This document shows positions 1 to 7,702 of a stretch of 64,000 nt of DNA, one piece after another. The stretch is from Salinivirgaceae bacterium. GTDB taxonomy: Bacteria; Bacteroidota; Bacteroidia; Bacteroidales; SZUA-534. A program made the position numbers and the translations under genes. Within the stretch, counting starts at the first letter, position 1, and each line of letters begins with the position of its first letter. The notes beneath the pieces were generated by a model. That model made no database searches. It saw nothing but the letters and a program-made list of their open reading frames with translations, and was not told the DNA's origin. The stretch lies in assembly GCA_017474765.1 (NCBI GenBank), contig JAFVGW010000037.1:24680-88679 (forward strand), in the 5' to 3' direction.

Positions 1-129
1 TACAATGGAAAAAAATTCGCAGTCAGTCCTTCCGGCGCCTACAAAATTATCGGGAATGCTGTTCCGCCAATTTTAGCGTATAACATTGCCCGTCGCTTAC
101 AACAAGTTTGGCCACTTTATTTCGATTGA
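1..129 (+). CDS. C5-cytosine DNA methyltransferase, C-terminal fragment
   Basis: The reading frame is already open at the window edge and ends at TGA 127-129; only the last 42 residues are present. It contains IGNAVPPILAYNIARRL, which matches motif X of C5-cytosine methyltransferases (GNAVPP followed by an amphipathic helix). This motif completes the AdoMet-binding face in the family. The stop lies one base before the likely ATG of the next gene, so the two probably form a translationally coupled type II restriction-modification pair. Recognition specificity cannot be read because the target-recognition region lies outside the window. Confidence 0.85.
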   Translation, partial: YNGKKFAVSPSGAYKIIGNAVPPILAYNIARRLQQVWPLYFD

Positions 130-130
130 T

Positions 131-1195
131 ATGGAAAACATTATCACAGTTGAAAACGACGGTGCAGACAAAAGAACAGATGCTTTTGCTGCTTTTATGA
201 GCGATGTGGAAAATGAAATGAACTCTCTAGCAAGAAAAGACTCATCGTTCTATAAGAAATGTAATGCGTTCGATTTGGAAAAGTGCGCAGTTGAAACGAT
301 GAAAATGGTTGCACCAAAATCCGAATTCAATCCTGACGATATTAATTTAGTTTCTGGGCAAAGTTTCCCCGATATAGTTTTGTCAAAACAAGTGTTTGGT
401 GTTGAGGTAAAATCCACTCAGGCGAACCACTGGACGTCAACAGGAAGCAGTATAGTAGAATCAACCCGTAATGATTACGTTCAATATATCTATATGCTTT
501 TTGGCAAATTGGGAGGTTCGATGCCGGAGTTCAGATGCAAGCCGTATGAGGATTGTTTGTATGATATTGCGGTTACTCATTCGCCACGATATTTGATAGA
601 TATGAATTTGAAAAAATCGGATACCATTTTTTCAAAAATGCATACAACATATGATGAGTTTCGAAATGAAGAGCACCCGATAAAAACGGTTGTAAATTAT
701 TACAAAACTCAACTTCCACCAGGAGAACGCCTATGGTGGATGGGAAATGATGAACCCGAAAAACCAACGGGTAACATAATCCTACGTTTTTGGAATTATC
801 TTGAAATGAAAGAAAAAGACCAACTAAAATTGCAAGGCTATTGTTTGTTTCCTGAAATAGTCAGCAATCGTTCCGACAAATTTAACCGTCTGGCATTTTG
901 GCTGACAACCGAAAAGCGCGTAGTTTGTCCGAACGTGCGCGACTTATACACGTCTGGAGGAAAGTCTGACATTTATATAAAAGGACATAAAATAACAGTA
1001 CCACAGATTCTTCTTCGCATATATGATAACTTGAACAAAATAAAAGAAATGCTACAGCAAATGAAAACAGACCAACTTGCCGAATGTTGGGGGTGTGTAG
1101 TAAATGATAAATTTGAAACTTGGAAAGAACAACTGATTAAAAACAATAATAGTCAAGAACTAAAAAAAATATTGGGTGTGATGGTGGTTAGTTAG
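131..1195 (+). CDS. Probable type II restriction endonuclease (PD-(D/E)XK type)
   Basis: The ATG at 131 is preferred over an in-frame TTG at 86, because 86 lies deep inside the methyltransferase gene while 131 follows its stop by one base. The product is about 354 residues. A PD-(D/E)XK-like core is visible: FPDIVL near residues 79-84, then FGVEVKST, with Glu at about 92 and Lys at about 94. The family uses these residues to bind metal and cut DNA. Just downstream is HWTSTGSSIVESTR, a stretch I associate with restriction enzymes. There is no signal peptide or membrane segment. The gene is visibly AT-richer than proC and rpsA, consistent with acquisition of an R-M cassette. The restriction assignment rests on the motif plus the adjacent methyltransferase; the cleavage site is unknown. 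Confidence 0.72.
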   Translation: MENIITVENDGADKRTDAFAAFMSDVENEMNSLARKDSSFYKKCNAFDLEKCAVETMKMVAPKSEFNPDDINLVSGQSFPDIVLSKQVFGVEVKSTQANHWTSTGSSIVESTRNDYVQYIYMLFGKLGGSMPEFRCKPYEDCLYDIAVTHSPRYLIDMNLKKSDTIFSKMHTTYDEFRNEEHPIKTVVNYYKTQLPPGERLWWMGNDEPEKPTGNIILRFWNYLEMKEKDQLKLQGYCLFPEIVSNRSDKFNRLAFWLTTEKRVVCPNVRDLYTSGGKSDIYIKGHKITVPQILLRIYDNLNKIKEMLQQMKTDQLAECWGCVVNDKFETWKEQLIKNNNSQELKKILGVMVVS

Positions 1196-1513
1196 AATTC
1201 ATTTGGTTAGCGGGAAAATCAGTCCTGAAAGGACGGCATATCATAGGCGGTGGTGTGAACCACCGCTTAAATGCGCGAACCACAAACCGAGCCCCAACGG
1301 GGCGGCACAATAAATGATAGGTGTGCCACACCTTCGGCGTTCATTTTATGCGCCGGTGCCCAACCGGGGTTTACACCCTGGCCTGCGGTATTTCACACCT
1401 TCGGCGTTTTTAAAACGAAGCAATGCCTGTGCCAATGAATTGGTTTGTGTTTGTGTTTACGTTTTCGGTTTGCGTTTTATTCTTACATTTGCGCATCTGA
1501 AAAACAAAAAACT
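1196..1513. repeat. Intergenic hairpin element upstream of proC
   Basis: This 318-base gap has no credible gene; a short open frame at 1314-1517 shows no protein signature. It holds a run of short hairpins: GTCCT-gaa-AGGAC (1222-1234), a GCGGTGG/CCACCGC stem (1247-1266) and GCCCC-aac-GGGGC (1291-1303). A GC-rich stretch to about 1410 contains two copies of CACACCTTCGGCGTT. The pattern resembles dispersed non-coding palindromes and has relatives at 39565-39779. Confidence 0.6.
1484..1491 (+). promoter_or_regulatory. Promoter -7 box for proC
   Basis: TACATTTG fits the Bacteroidota -7 consensus TAnnTTTG and lies 22 bases before the proC ATG. No well-spaced -33 TTTG is evident, so only the -7 element is called. 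Confidence 0.5.
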
Positions 1514-2293
1514 ATGAAACTTACGGTGATTGGTGCCGGCAATATGGGCGGAGCGCTCATACACGGCTGGGCAAAGAGTGGCAAGGTTGAGAGCATTACC
1601 ATTGCCGACAAAAACGAGCAACTGCTTGCCGATTTCAAGGCGAAATATCCGCAGTTGACCACAACAACCGACAACGTTGCGGCCGCAAAGGGCGCCGACA
1701 TTATTATATTGGTGGTAAAACCCTGGCTGATGCCGACGGTTGTTGGCGAGATTAAGCCCGTTTTGGACCTGAAGCGCCAGATTGTGGTTTCGGACGCCGC
1801 CAACTTCACCACCGACAAACTGGCCGAAGCGCTTGGCGCCGATGGCAATCTGCTGTACGTGATACCCAACATTGCCGCCGAATTTGGCGCAAGTATGAGT
1901 TTCATTGCCAAAGGCAAATCGACTACCGACGCCGCTCTGGCGCAGGTGAAGGGCCTTTACGACATTGTGGGCGACACGCTTGTTGTGGCCGAGAATCTTG
2001 TTGGCCCCGGAATGATGATGGCAAGCTGCGGCATTGCCTACGTGATGCGCTACATCCGCGCGCAGATGGAAGGTGGCTGCGAGATGGGCTTTTACCCTGC
2101 CCAAGCCAAGCAGATTGCGCTGCAGACGATGCAGGGCGCCGTGTCGCTGCTGAAAGAGACCGGCTGGCATCCTGAAGAGGCCATCGACAAGGTGACAACC
2201 CCCGGCGGCGTGACCATCAAAGGTTTGAACGAACTGGACCACGCAGGATTCAACAGCGCCGTCATCCGCTCGCTGAAGGCGGGACTGAAGTAA
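1514..2293 (+). CDS. proC: Pyrroline-5-carboxylate reductase
   Basis: This enzyme catalyses the last step of proline synthesis, NAD(P)H-dependent reduction of 1-pyrroline-5-carboxylate, in the cytoplasm. The 259-residue product has the usual length. It begins MKLTVIGAGNMGGA, a Rossmann dinucleotide-binding loop at the extreme N-terminus. The C-terminal dimerisation domain carries the family signature around LVGPGMMMASCGIAYV and VTTPGGVTIKGL. The ATG at 1514 is chosen because the Rossmann strand starts there; upstream in-frame extensions would add meaningless sequence and run through the promoter. It appears monocistronic, with repeat-bearing spacers on both sides. Confidence 0.95.
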   Translation: MKLTVIGAGNMGGALIHGWAKSGKVESITIADKNEQLLADFKAKYPQLTTTTDNVAAAKGADIIILVVKPWLMPTVVGEIKPVLDLKRQIVVSDAANFTTDKLAEALGADGNLLYVIPNIAAEFGASMSFIAKGKSTTDAALAQVKGLYDIVGDTLVVAENLVGPGMMMASCGIAYVMRYIRAQMEGGCEMGFYPAQAKQIALQTMQGAVSLLKETGWHPEEAIDKVTTPGGVTIKGLNELDHAGFNSAVIRSLKAGLK

Positions 2294-2338
2294 AGGGTGA
2301 GAGGGGAAGGTTTAGAGGTTAGACTACGGACAAGTTTT

Positions 2339-2433
2339 GGTGAATCGGTGAATCGTTTAAAGGTTTAGAGGTTTAACAAGGTTCCTAACACCAACGCCCA
2401 ACGCCCAACACCTGACACCCAACACCCAATACC
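2339..2433. repeat. Simple direct repeats between proC and rpsA
   Basis: A doubled GGTGAATC unit (2339-2355) is followed by iterations of CCAACRCCCAACACC (about 2384-2433). The same two motifs recur in other spacers of the window (about 18572-18620 in reverse, 47803-47820, 50341-50410, 50441-50452, 53045-53140). They look like expanding low-complexity spacer DNA. Confidence 0.6.
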
Positions 2434-2478
2434 TATTTATTATTCATCAGAACCTTTCCGGCTGACTGTAAATTCAGT

Positions 2479-2509
2479 TTGCATTTCTCGCGCAAAGACT
2501 ATACCTTTG
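2479..2509 (+). promoter_or_regulatory. rpsA promoter, -33 TTG and -7 TACCTTTG
   Basis: TTG at 2479-2481 and TACCTTTG at 2502-2509 are separated by 20 bases, the spacing expected for Bacteroidota sigma-ABfr promoters. The implied transcript has an AU-rich leader of about 45 bases before the rpsA ATG at 2559. Confidence 0.7.
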
Positions 2510-2558
2510 TGCGATTTTTTAAAAATAATGTCTAACTCATTAATTTATTTAAAATTAA

Positions 2559-4451
2559 ATGGAAAAAGAGAATCAGAAAACTCAAGAAATTGAGAGCGAA
2601 GAGGCATTCGAACTTGCCGCTCCGCAGCAACAACAAGTGGTGAAACCAGAAGATTTCGACTGGGACGCCTACGAAAACGGTGGCACCGTATCTAGTTCAG
2701 AGCGCGGCCAACTCGAAGACATGTACAGCAAAACGCTTTCTTCAATCACTGAGAATGAAGTGGTTGACGGCACAATCGTTGCCATGAACAAACGTGAGGC
2801 TTTGGTCAACATCGGCTACAAGTCAGAAGGTGTTATCAACATGAACGAGTTCCGCTACAACCCCGATTTGAAGGTTGGCGACACCGTTGAAGTTTACGTT
2901 GAAAGCCAGGAAGACCGCAACGGTCAGCTTTCGCTTTCGCACAAGAAAGCACGCGCACTGCGCTCTTGGGACCGCGTCAACCAGGCACTGGAGCAAGACG
3001 AAATCATCAAGGGTTACATCAAGTGCCGCACAAAAGGCGGTATGATTGTCGATGTATTCGGCATCGAGGCCTTCCTGCCAGGCTCACAAATCGACGTGAA
3101 GCCAATCCGCGACTACGATGTATTCGTTGGTAAGACCATGGAATTCAAAGTTGTGAAAATCAACCACGAATTCAAGAATGTTGTTGTTTCGCACAAGGCT
3201 CTCATCGAGGCTGAACTCGAGCAACAGAAGAAAGACATCATCTCGAAACTCGAGAAGGGTCAGGTTCTTGAGGGAACTGTTAAAAATATCACATCTTACG
3301 GCGTATTCATCGACCTTGGCGGTGTTGACGGACTCATCCACATCACCGACCTGTCGTGGGGCCGCATCCAACATCCTGAGGAAATCGTTCAGCTCGACCA
3401 GAAGCTCAACGTTGTTATCCTTGACTTCGACGACGACAAGAAACGCATTGCTCTCGGCCTGAAACAATTGACCCCGCATCCATGGGATGCTCTTGACCCG
3501 AACCTGAAGGTTGGTGACAAGGTTAAAGGTAAAGTTGTTGTGATGGCTGACTACGGCGCATTTGTTGAGATTGCCCCGGGCGTTGAAGGCCTTATCCACG
3601 TATCTGAAATGTCGTGGTCGCAGCATCTGCGTAGCGCCAACGAGTTCCTGAACGTAGGCGACGAGGTTGAGGCAGTCATCCTGACACTCGACCGCGAGGA
3701 GCGCAAGATGTCGCTTGGTATGAAGCAGCTGAAACCCGATCCATGGGAGAAGATTGCCGACCAATACGCTGTTGGTACAAAACACACTGCCAAAGTTCGC
3801 AACTTCACCACATTCGGTGTATTTGTTGAGATTGAAGAAGGTGTTGACGGCTTGATTCACATATCTGACCTGTCATGGACCAAGAAAATCAAACACCCTG
3901 CAGAGTTCACCACCATTGGTGCCGACATCGACGTTGTTGTTCTCGAAATCGACAAGGAGAACCGCCGTCTGCGCCTTGGCCACAAACAATTGGAAGAGAA
4001 TCCTTGGGACGTATTCGAGACATTGTTCACCGTTGATTCAATCCACGAAGGAACAATCATCGAACTGACTGAGAAGGGTGCCGTTGTAGCTCTGCCTTAT
4101 GGCGTTGAGGGCTTCGCAACTCCGAAACATCTTGTTAAAGAGGACGGTACACAAGCCAAACTCGACGAGAAACTCGACTTCAAGGTTATTGAGTTCAACA
4201 AAGAAGGCCGCAAGATTATTGTAAGCCACTCTCGCATCTTCGAAGACGCAAAACGCGGCGAGGAGAAGAGCAAGAAGGAAACAGCAGCCAAAGCCACCAA
4301 AAAAGCGACTAAGAAAATTGCCGACAGCATCGAAAAGACAACACTTGGAGATATTGCCGAGTTGGCCGCTCTGAAGGACGAAATGGCTCAGGCTGAGAAA
4401 CCTAAGGCAACCAAAAAGGCCAAAAAAGACGACGCTGCTGAGGAAAAATAA
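2559..4451 (+). CDS. rpsA: 30S ribosomal protein S1
   Basis: This is the ribosomal protein that binds mRNA on the small subunit, acting through S1 (OB-fold) domains. The 630-residue product has a short acidic N-terminus and a series of S1 repeats; several carry the core G-x-F/V-V-x-(I/L)-x-x-G-V-(D/E)-G-L-I-H-(I/V)-S motif, for example GVDGLIHITDLSWG, GVEGLIHVSEMSWS and GVDGLIHISDLSWT. The last about 65 residues form a Lys/Ala-rich tail (repeated KATKK-type units). The length suits Bacteroidota S1, which has the tail as an extension. A good promoter precedes it and no strong terminator follows, so partial read-through into the STAS gene is possible. Confidence 0.95.
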   Translation: MEKENQKTQEIESEEAFELAAPQQQQVVKPEDFDWDAYENGGTVSSSERGQLEDMYSKTLSSITENEVVDGTIVAMNKREALVNIGYKSEGVINMNEFRYNPDLKVGDTVEVYVESQEDRNGQLSLSHKKARALRSWDRVNQALEQDEIIKGYIKCRTKGGMIVDVFGIEAFLPGSQIDVKPIRDYDVFVGKTMEFKVVKINHEFKNVVVSHKALIEAELEQQKKDIISKLEKGQVLEGTVKNITSYGVFIDLGGVDGLIHITDLSWGRIQHPEEIVQLDQKLNVVILDFDDDKKRIALGLKQLTPHPWDALDPNLKVGDKVKGKVVVMADYGAFVEIAPGVEGLIHVSEMSWSQHLRSANEFLNVGDEVEAVILTLDREERKMSLGMKQLKPDPWEKIADQYAVGTKHTAKVRNFTTFGVFVEIEEGVDGLIHISDLSWTKKIKHPAEFTTIGADIDVVVLEIDKENRRLRLGHKQLEENPWDVFETLFTVDSIHEGTIIELTEKGAVVALPYGVEGFATPKHLVKEDGTQAKLDEKLDFKVIEFNKEGRKIIVSHSRIFEDAKRGEEKSKKETAAKATKKATKKIADSIEKTTLGDIAELAALKDEMAQAEKPKATKKAKKDDAAEEK

Positions 4452-4492
4452 ATTTTTCCGAATGATTTTATAGCACGATGAATTGTTTTTTC

Positions 4493-4500
4493 TATATTTG
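4493..4500 (+). promoter_or_regulatory. -7 box upstream of the STAS gene
   Basis: TATATTTG matches TAnnTTTG and lies 25 bases before the ATG at 4526. This suggests the STAS-rnz pair has its own promoter. Confidence 0.5.
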
Positions 4501-4525
4501 AGGTACAAAACAAATCACATCTGAT

Positions 4526-4870
4526 ATGGAATTCAAAATCGAAAAACTTGACAACTTCACGCAGATAGAAGTTTTGATAGACAAACTCGATACTCACATA
4601 GCGCCATCGCTGAAGTCGGAGTTAGTACTAATTGCCGGAAACGGAGAAAAGAACATCATTCTTGATTTAAGCAATTGCAGATATTGCGATTCATCGGGTT
4701 TGAGCGCCATTCTGGTGGCAAACCGCCTGTGCAAAAACGCCAACGGTGTATTTGTGCTGTCGGGATTGCAGACTGCCGTTGAGCGCTTGATAACCATATC
4801 ACAACTCGACACAGTGCTTAACATCACAAAGACTGTTGACGAGGCTATAGGAATCATTAACAAGGCTTAA
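4526..4870 (+). CDS. STAS-domain protein (anti-sigma factor antagonist-like)
   Basis: A 114-residue single STAS domain of the SpoIIAA/RsbV type. The hallmark loop is visible as LDLSNCRYCDSSGLSAIL, where a Ser of DSSG is the residue phosphorylated by partner kinases in the family. In Gram-positives such proteins bind anti-sigma factors; no partner kinase or anti-sigma gene is seen in this window, so the target is unknown. The stop codon directly abuts the rnz ATG (TAA-ATG, no gap), so the two genes are almost certainly cotranscribed. Confidence 0.85.
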   Translation: MEFKIEKLDNFTQIEVLIDKLDTHIAPSLKSELVLIAGNGEKNIILDLSNCRYCDSSGLSAILVANRLCKNANGVFVLSGLQTAVERLITISQLDTVLNITKTVDEAIGIINKA

Positions 4871-5788
4871 ATGTCTTTATCGCTACGAATCTTGGGATGT
4901 AGTTCGGCAACGCCTACACCCGACAGATACTCAACCGCTCAAGTGCTCAATGTGCTTGAGCGGTTCTTTTTAATCGACTGCGGCGAGGGTGCGCAAATCA
5001 ACATGCGGCGGTTCGGAGTGAACATGCTGCGCATCAACCATATTTTCATCAGCCATGTGCACGGCGACCATTTTCTTGGTTTGCCCGGAGTGCTGTCGAG
5101 CATGAGCATGCAAGGGCGCACAAACGACCTTCACATCTATTGCCACGAGAAGCTGCACACTCTGATAGACGCCTTTTTGGCCACATTCGAAATGCCGCTT
5201 CCATACCAAATCATTTACCACCATCTGACATACGATAACGGACTTACCTTGCTCTATGAAGATGAGAAAGTTACCGTTCACTCGTTTCCGCTGCGCCACC
5301 GCGTGCCGACGTGTGGTTTTCTGTTTCGTGAAAAGCCGAAGCTGAGGCATTTGAATGGCGTGCTTGCCAACGAGTTACAAATTCCCATTAGCAAGCGTTT
5401 CGGTATCAAGCAAGGCGATGACTACACAGGTCCCGATGGTACAATATACCCGAATGACACGCTCACCGAAGCCCCCGACCGTTCGTGTTCATACGCATTT
5501 ATGTCGGACACAGTAAAACTGCCGAAAGCGGTGTCTTGGATTGAAGGTGTTGACCTGCTCTATCACGAAGCCACTTACGGTGAAGAGAACCTGAAACGCG
5601 CCCGCGAGAACAACCACTCAACGGCCAAGCAGGCGGCAGAAATTGCTTTGGCGGCCAAAGTCGGGAAATTGGTCATTGGGCATTACTCGAACCGTTATAA
5701 AAATGTTCAACCGTTGGTTGACGAGGCACGCGCGGTGTTTGCAGAGACTTATCCTGCAAAAGACGGAGAGGTGTTTGAGGTAAAATGA
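4871..5788 (+). CDS. rnz: Ribonuclease Z (tRNA 3'-end endonuclease)
   Basis: A 305-residue metallo-beta-lactamase-fold enzyme expected to remove 3' trailers from tRNA precursors in the cytoplasm. The zinc-binding HxHxDH motif is present as ISHVHGDHFLGLPG, with the GLPG extension typical of RNase Z. Further ligands are supplied by an Asp in FMSDT and a His in VIGHYSNRY near the C-terminus. The HST motif that distinguishes RNase Z from other family members is visible in NNHSTAKQAA. It starts at the base after the STAS stop codon. Confidence 0.94.
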   Translation: MSLSLRILGCSSATPTPDRYSTAQVLNVLERFFLIDCGEGAQINMRRFGVNMLRINHIFISHVHGDHFLGLPGVLSSMSMQGRTNDLHIYCHEKLHTLIDAFLATFEMPLPYQIIYHHLTYDNGLTLLYEDEKVTVHSFPLRHRVPTCGFLFREKPKLRHLNGVLANELQIPISKRFGIKQGDDYTGPDGTIYPNDTLTEAPDRSCSYAFMSDTVKLPKAVSWIEGVDLLYHEATYGEENLKRARENNHSTAKQAAEIALAAKVGKLVIGHYSNRYKNVQPLVDEARAVFAETYPAKDGEVFEVK

Positions 5789-5827
5789 CAATTGGTTATT
5801 GACCGAACGCTGATGAATAGAAACTCA

Positions 5828-6643
5828 TCATTGTTGCCTGCATAAGCTATCGAAAGCATCTTTTAGGATGGTGATTCGAAATCCGCGATTGACATAAAAT
5901 TTCTGTAATTGCTTGCTGAACTGCCATGCCACACCACCAACAAAACCGATTGGCTGGTTGACTGGTTTCAATGGTTCAATGTGTTTTTGATGGAAAAGCG
6001 CAATAGCGTCGGCAATGAGGCTGGCAATTTCGGGTTCGGCGATGTTGGCGCTTGCAAAAGGGACAAAACCAGCCAAATAACTGTTGGCAGGATTGGCCGA
6101 ATAGACGTTTTTGATGAGTTCGGAAGGCGTAGCATGTGCAAATTCAAAGAATTTTGTGCACAAATCAGCGGAAAATTCACCCCGAATTGCTTTGGTAATC
6201 AGTGTTTTGCCGATATGAGCACCGCTGCCTTCGTCGCCAAGCAGATATCCAAGCGATGGCGCCTGATGCTCGATTGCTTTACCATTATAATATGCAGCTG
6301 CGGCTCCTGTGCCTAAAATGGCGGCAATTCCGGACCTGTCGCCAAACAGAGCGATAGCCGCACCCTCCAAATCGCTGAAAACTTGAACGTTGGTGCAATT
6401 GAAAGCATCAGAGAGGGCGTTGGAAACTGTTTTTTTATTGGCAACGGTTGAGCAGCCGGCACCATAATATATAATAGTGTCAACAGGATTATTTATTTGA
6501 GCCAGCACTTTGGCGCACAAGGCAGAAAGGGCAGAGGCTGGCGAACTGTTCGGGTTAAAACCACGAGTTTCAATTGTGAGTAATTTACTGTCAATCAGCC
6601 CCCATTTGCATTTGGTGCCACCAGCTTCGACTGCGATTTTCAT
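5828..6643 (-). CDS. BadF/BadG-type ATPase, probable N-acetylglucosamine kinase
   Basis: About 271 residues of the ASKHA kinase fold. The phosphate-1 loop is at the N-terminus (MKIAVEAGGTKCKWGLID). An IAAILGTGAAA loop and LGYLLGDEGSGAHIG follow, the last being characteristic of the BadF/BcrAD and GlcNAc-kinase family. The start is placed at the Met beginning the ASKHA strand; an upstream Met would add eight residues of no clear function. Likely role: phosphorylation of an amino sugar such as GlcNAc during peptidoglycan or glycan recycling. Substrate specificity is inferred from the family, not visible in the sequence. It is convergent with rnz. Confidence 0.75.
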   Translation of the reverse strand: MKIAVEAGGTKCKWGLIDSKLLTIETRGFNPNSSPASALSALCAKVLAQINNPVDTIIYYGAGCSTVANKKTVSNALSDAFNCTNVQVFSDLEGAAIALFGDRSGIAAILGTGAAAAYYNGKAIEHQAPSLGYLLGDEGSGAHIGKTLITKAIRGEFSADLCTKFFEFAHATPSELIKNVYSANPANSYLAGFVPFASANIAEPEIASLIADAIALFHQKHIEPLKPVNQPIGFVGGVAWQFSKQLQKFYVNRGFRITILKDAFDSLCRQQ

Positions 6644-6694
6644 TTGATGCTTAATTTTGTGTTCCAACTATTTTTTTGTTCCCTGTTGGCGGAT

Positions 6695-7498
6695 TTATTT
6701 GTATGTGGCAGTGTTCGATAGAATTTCCAATAGTTCATTGTGAGTAATTACGAACTCAACCGTCTTGTTTGTCTTGTTGCCAATATAGCGGTAGCAAACA
6801 TTTTTCCCGTCTTTTATCACAGTTTGGAAGAACTGTCCTGCAGCCACATCATTTATGACTCGTTTAGTGTTCTCGACAGTGTTTGCTTTGAGGTTGTTTA
6901 TGTTTTTTTCGGCATCATCCATATTGACTTGGTTCTCATCGATATTGTAGATGTAAACAACATTTTCGCCTTCAATTGTAAGGTCTTTTAATGTGGTCAC
7001 AACATCCACGGTCATTGGCAATTGAATTTTGGTACTGTTAATCAGATTAAGCAGTAACTCATGGGGCGAGGTTGATGCGTTTAATGCCGATTTTATTTGT
7101 TCTGTGGATAACTGAATTGTTGTTTTTTGCCCCGATTGGTCTCCAATTATGATATACTTTAAACCGATATTCTCATCTGCTATTGTCTGCAACAGTTTCT
7201 TTTCATCATCGTTTAACAGCATTGATTTGATGATGGCGTTGGCAATCACATCGTTGCTTTGTCCCATTGCTTTGATGTTGACAAACTGCTCGTTCATTTT
7301 GATTGTGGCCACTACATTTTCTTTCTCGAGTTTAATGCTTTCCATAGAGCCTGCCAATCCTAAATCAATGGGGCATCTGGCATTGGTCAGGGAGAGGGAC
7401 ACTTGAAGTTCACTGTGGTTGCATGATGTGGCGACAGCCAAATAAACAGCCATAAGCATGACCGTTATTGAGCGGAGGATTGAAATTTTACCTTTCAT
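6695..7498 (-). CDS. Putative lipoprotein of unknown function
   Basis: About 267 residues from the chosen Met (a second Met two codons upstream is equally possible; the longer frame to 7603 adds an unlikely N-terminus). The N-terminus has a hydrophobic stretch ending VAVATSCNHSEL-like, an SPII lipobox, so the protein is probably lipid-anchored. The mature part alternates hydrophobic strands (for example YIIIGDQSG, VVYIYNID) with Asn/Asp-rich loops, and I recognise no family. A -7 box on the same strand lies just upstream. The gene ends 51 bases before the kinase start, so cotranscription with the kinase is plausible. Confidence 0.6.
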   Translation of the reverse strand: MKGKISILRSITVMLMAVYLAVATSCNHSELQVSLSLTNARCPIDLGLAGSMESIKLEKENVVATIKMNEQFVNIKAMGQSNDVIANAIIKSMLLNDDEKKLLQTIADENIGLKYIIIGDQSGQKTTIQLSTEQIKSALNASTSPHELLLNLINSTKIQLPMTVDVVTTLKDLTIEGENVVYIYNIDENQVNMDDAEKNINNLKANTVENTKRVINDVAAGQFFQTVIKDGKNVCYRYIGNKTNKTVEFVITHNELLEILSNTATYK

Positions 7499-7515
7499 AT
7501 TCATATATATTGGTA

Positions 7516-7523
7516 CAAATCTA
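7516..7523 (-). promoter_or_regulatory. -7 box for the lipoprotein/kinase pair
   Basis: On the minus strand this reads TAGATTTG, matching TAnnTTTG, 18 bases upstream of the chosen ATG at 7498. That supports the shorter start of the lipoprotein gene. Confidence 0.45.
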
Positions 7524-7702
7524 AAGTTATTTTTGTTCCGATTGGAAATCGATATTGCATAAAACACCATTAGGTTGAGAAAAGGCATTTTCCTATAGTG
7601 CAAAGGCGAGTTCAGAATTAATCTTTACAATAAAAAGTGCATTCCAAATCTTGTTTGGTACGCTTTTTGCAACTGTCGGCGCAAAACGATAAAAAAAACA
7701 GT

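Noticed and set aside
1314..1517. 67-codon frame upstream of proC
   Set aside because: It lies in palindromic repeat DNA and overlaps the proC promoter and start.
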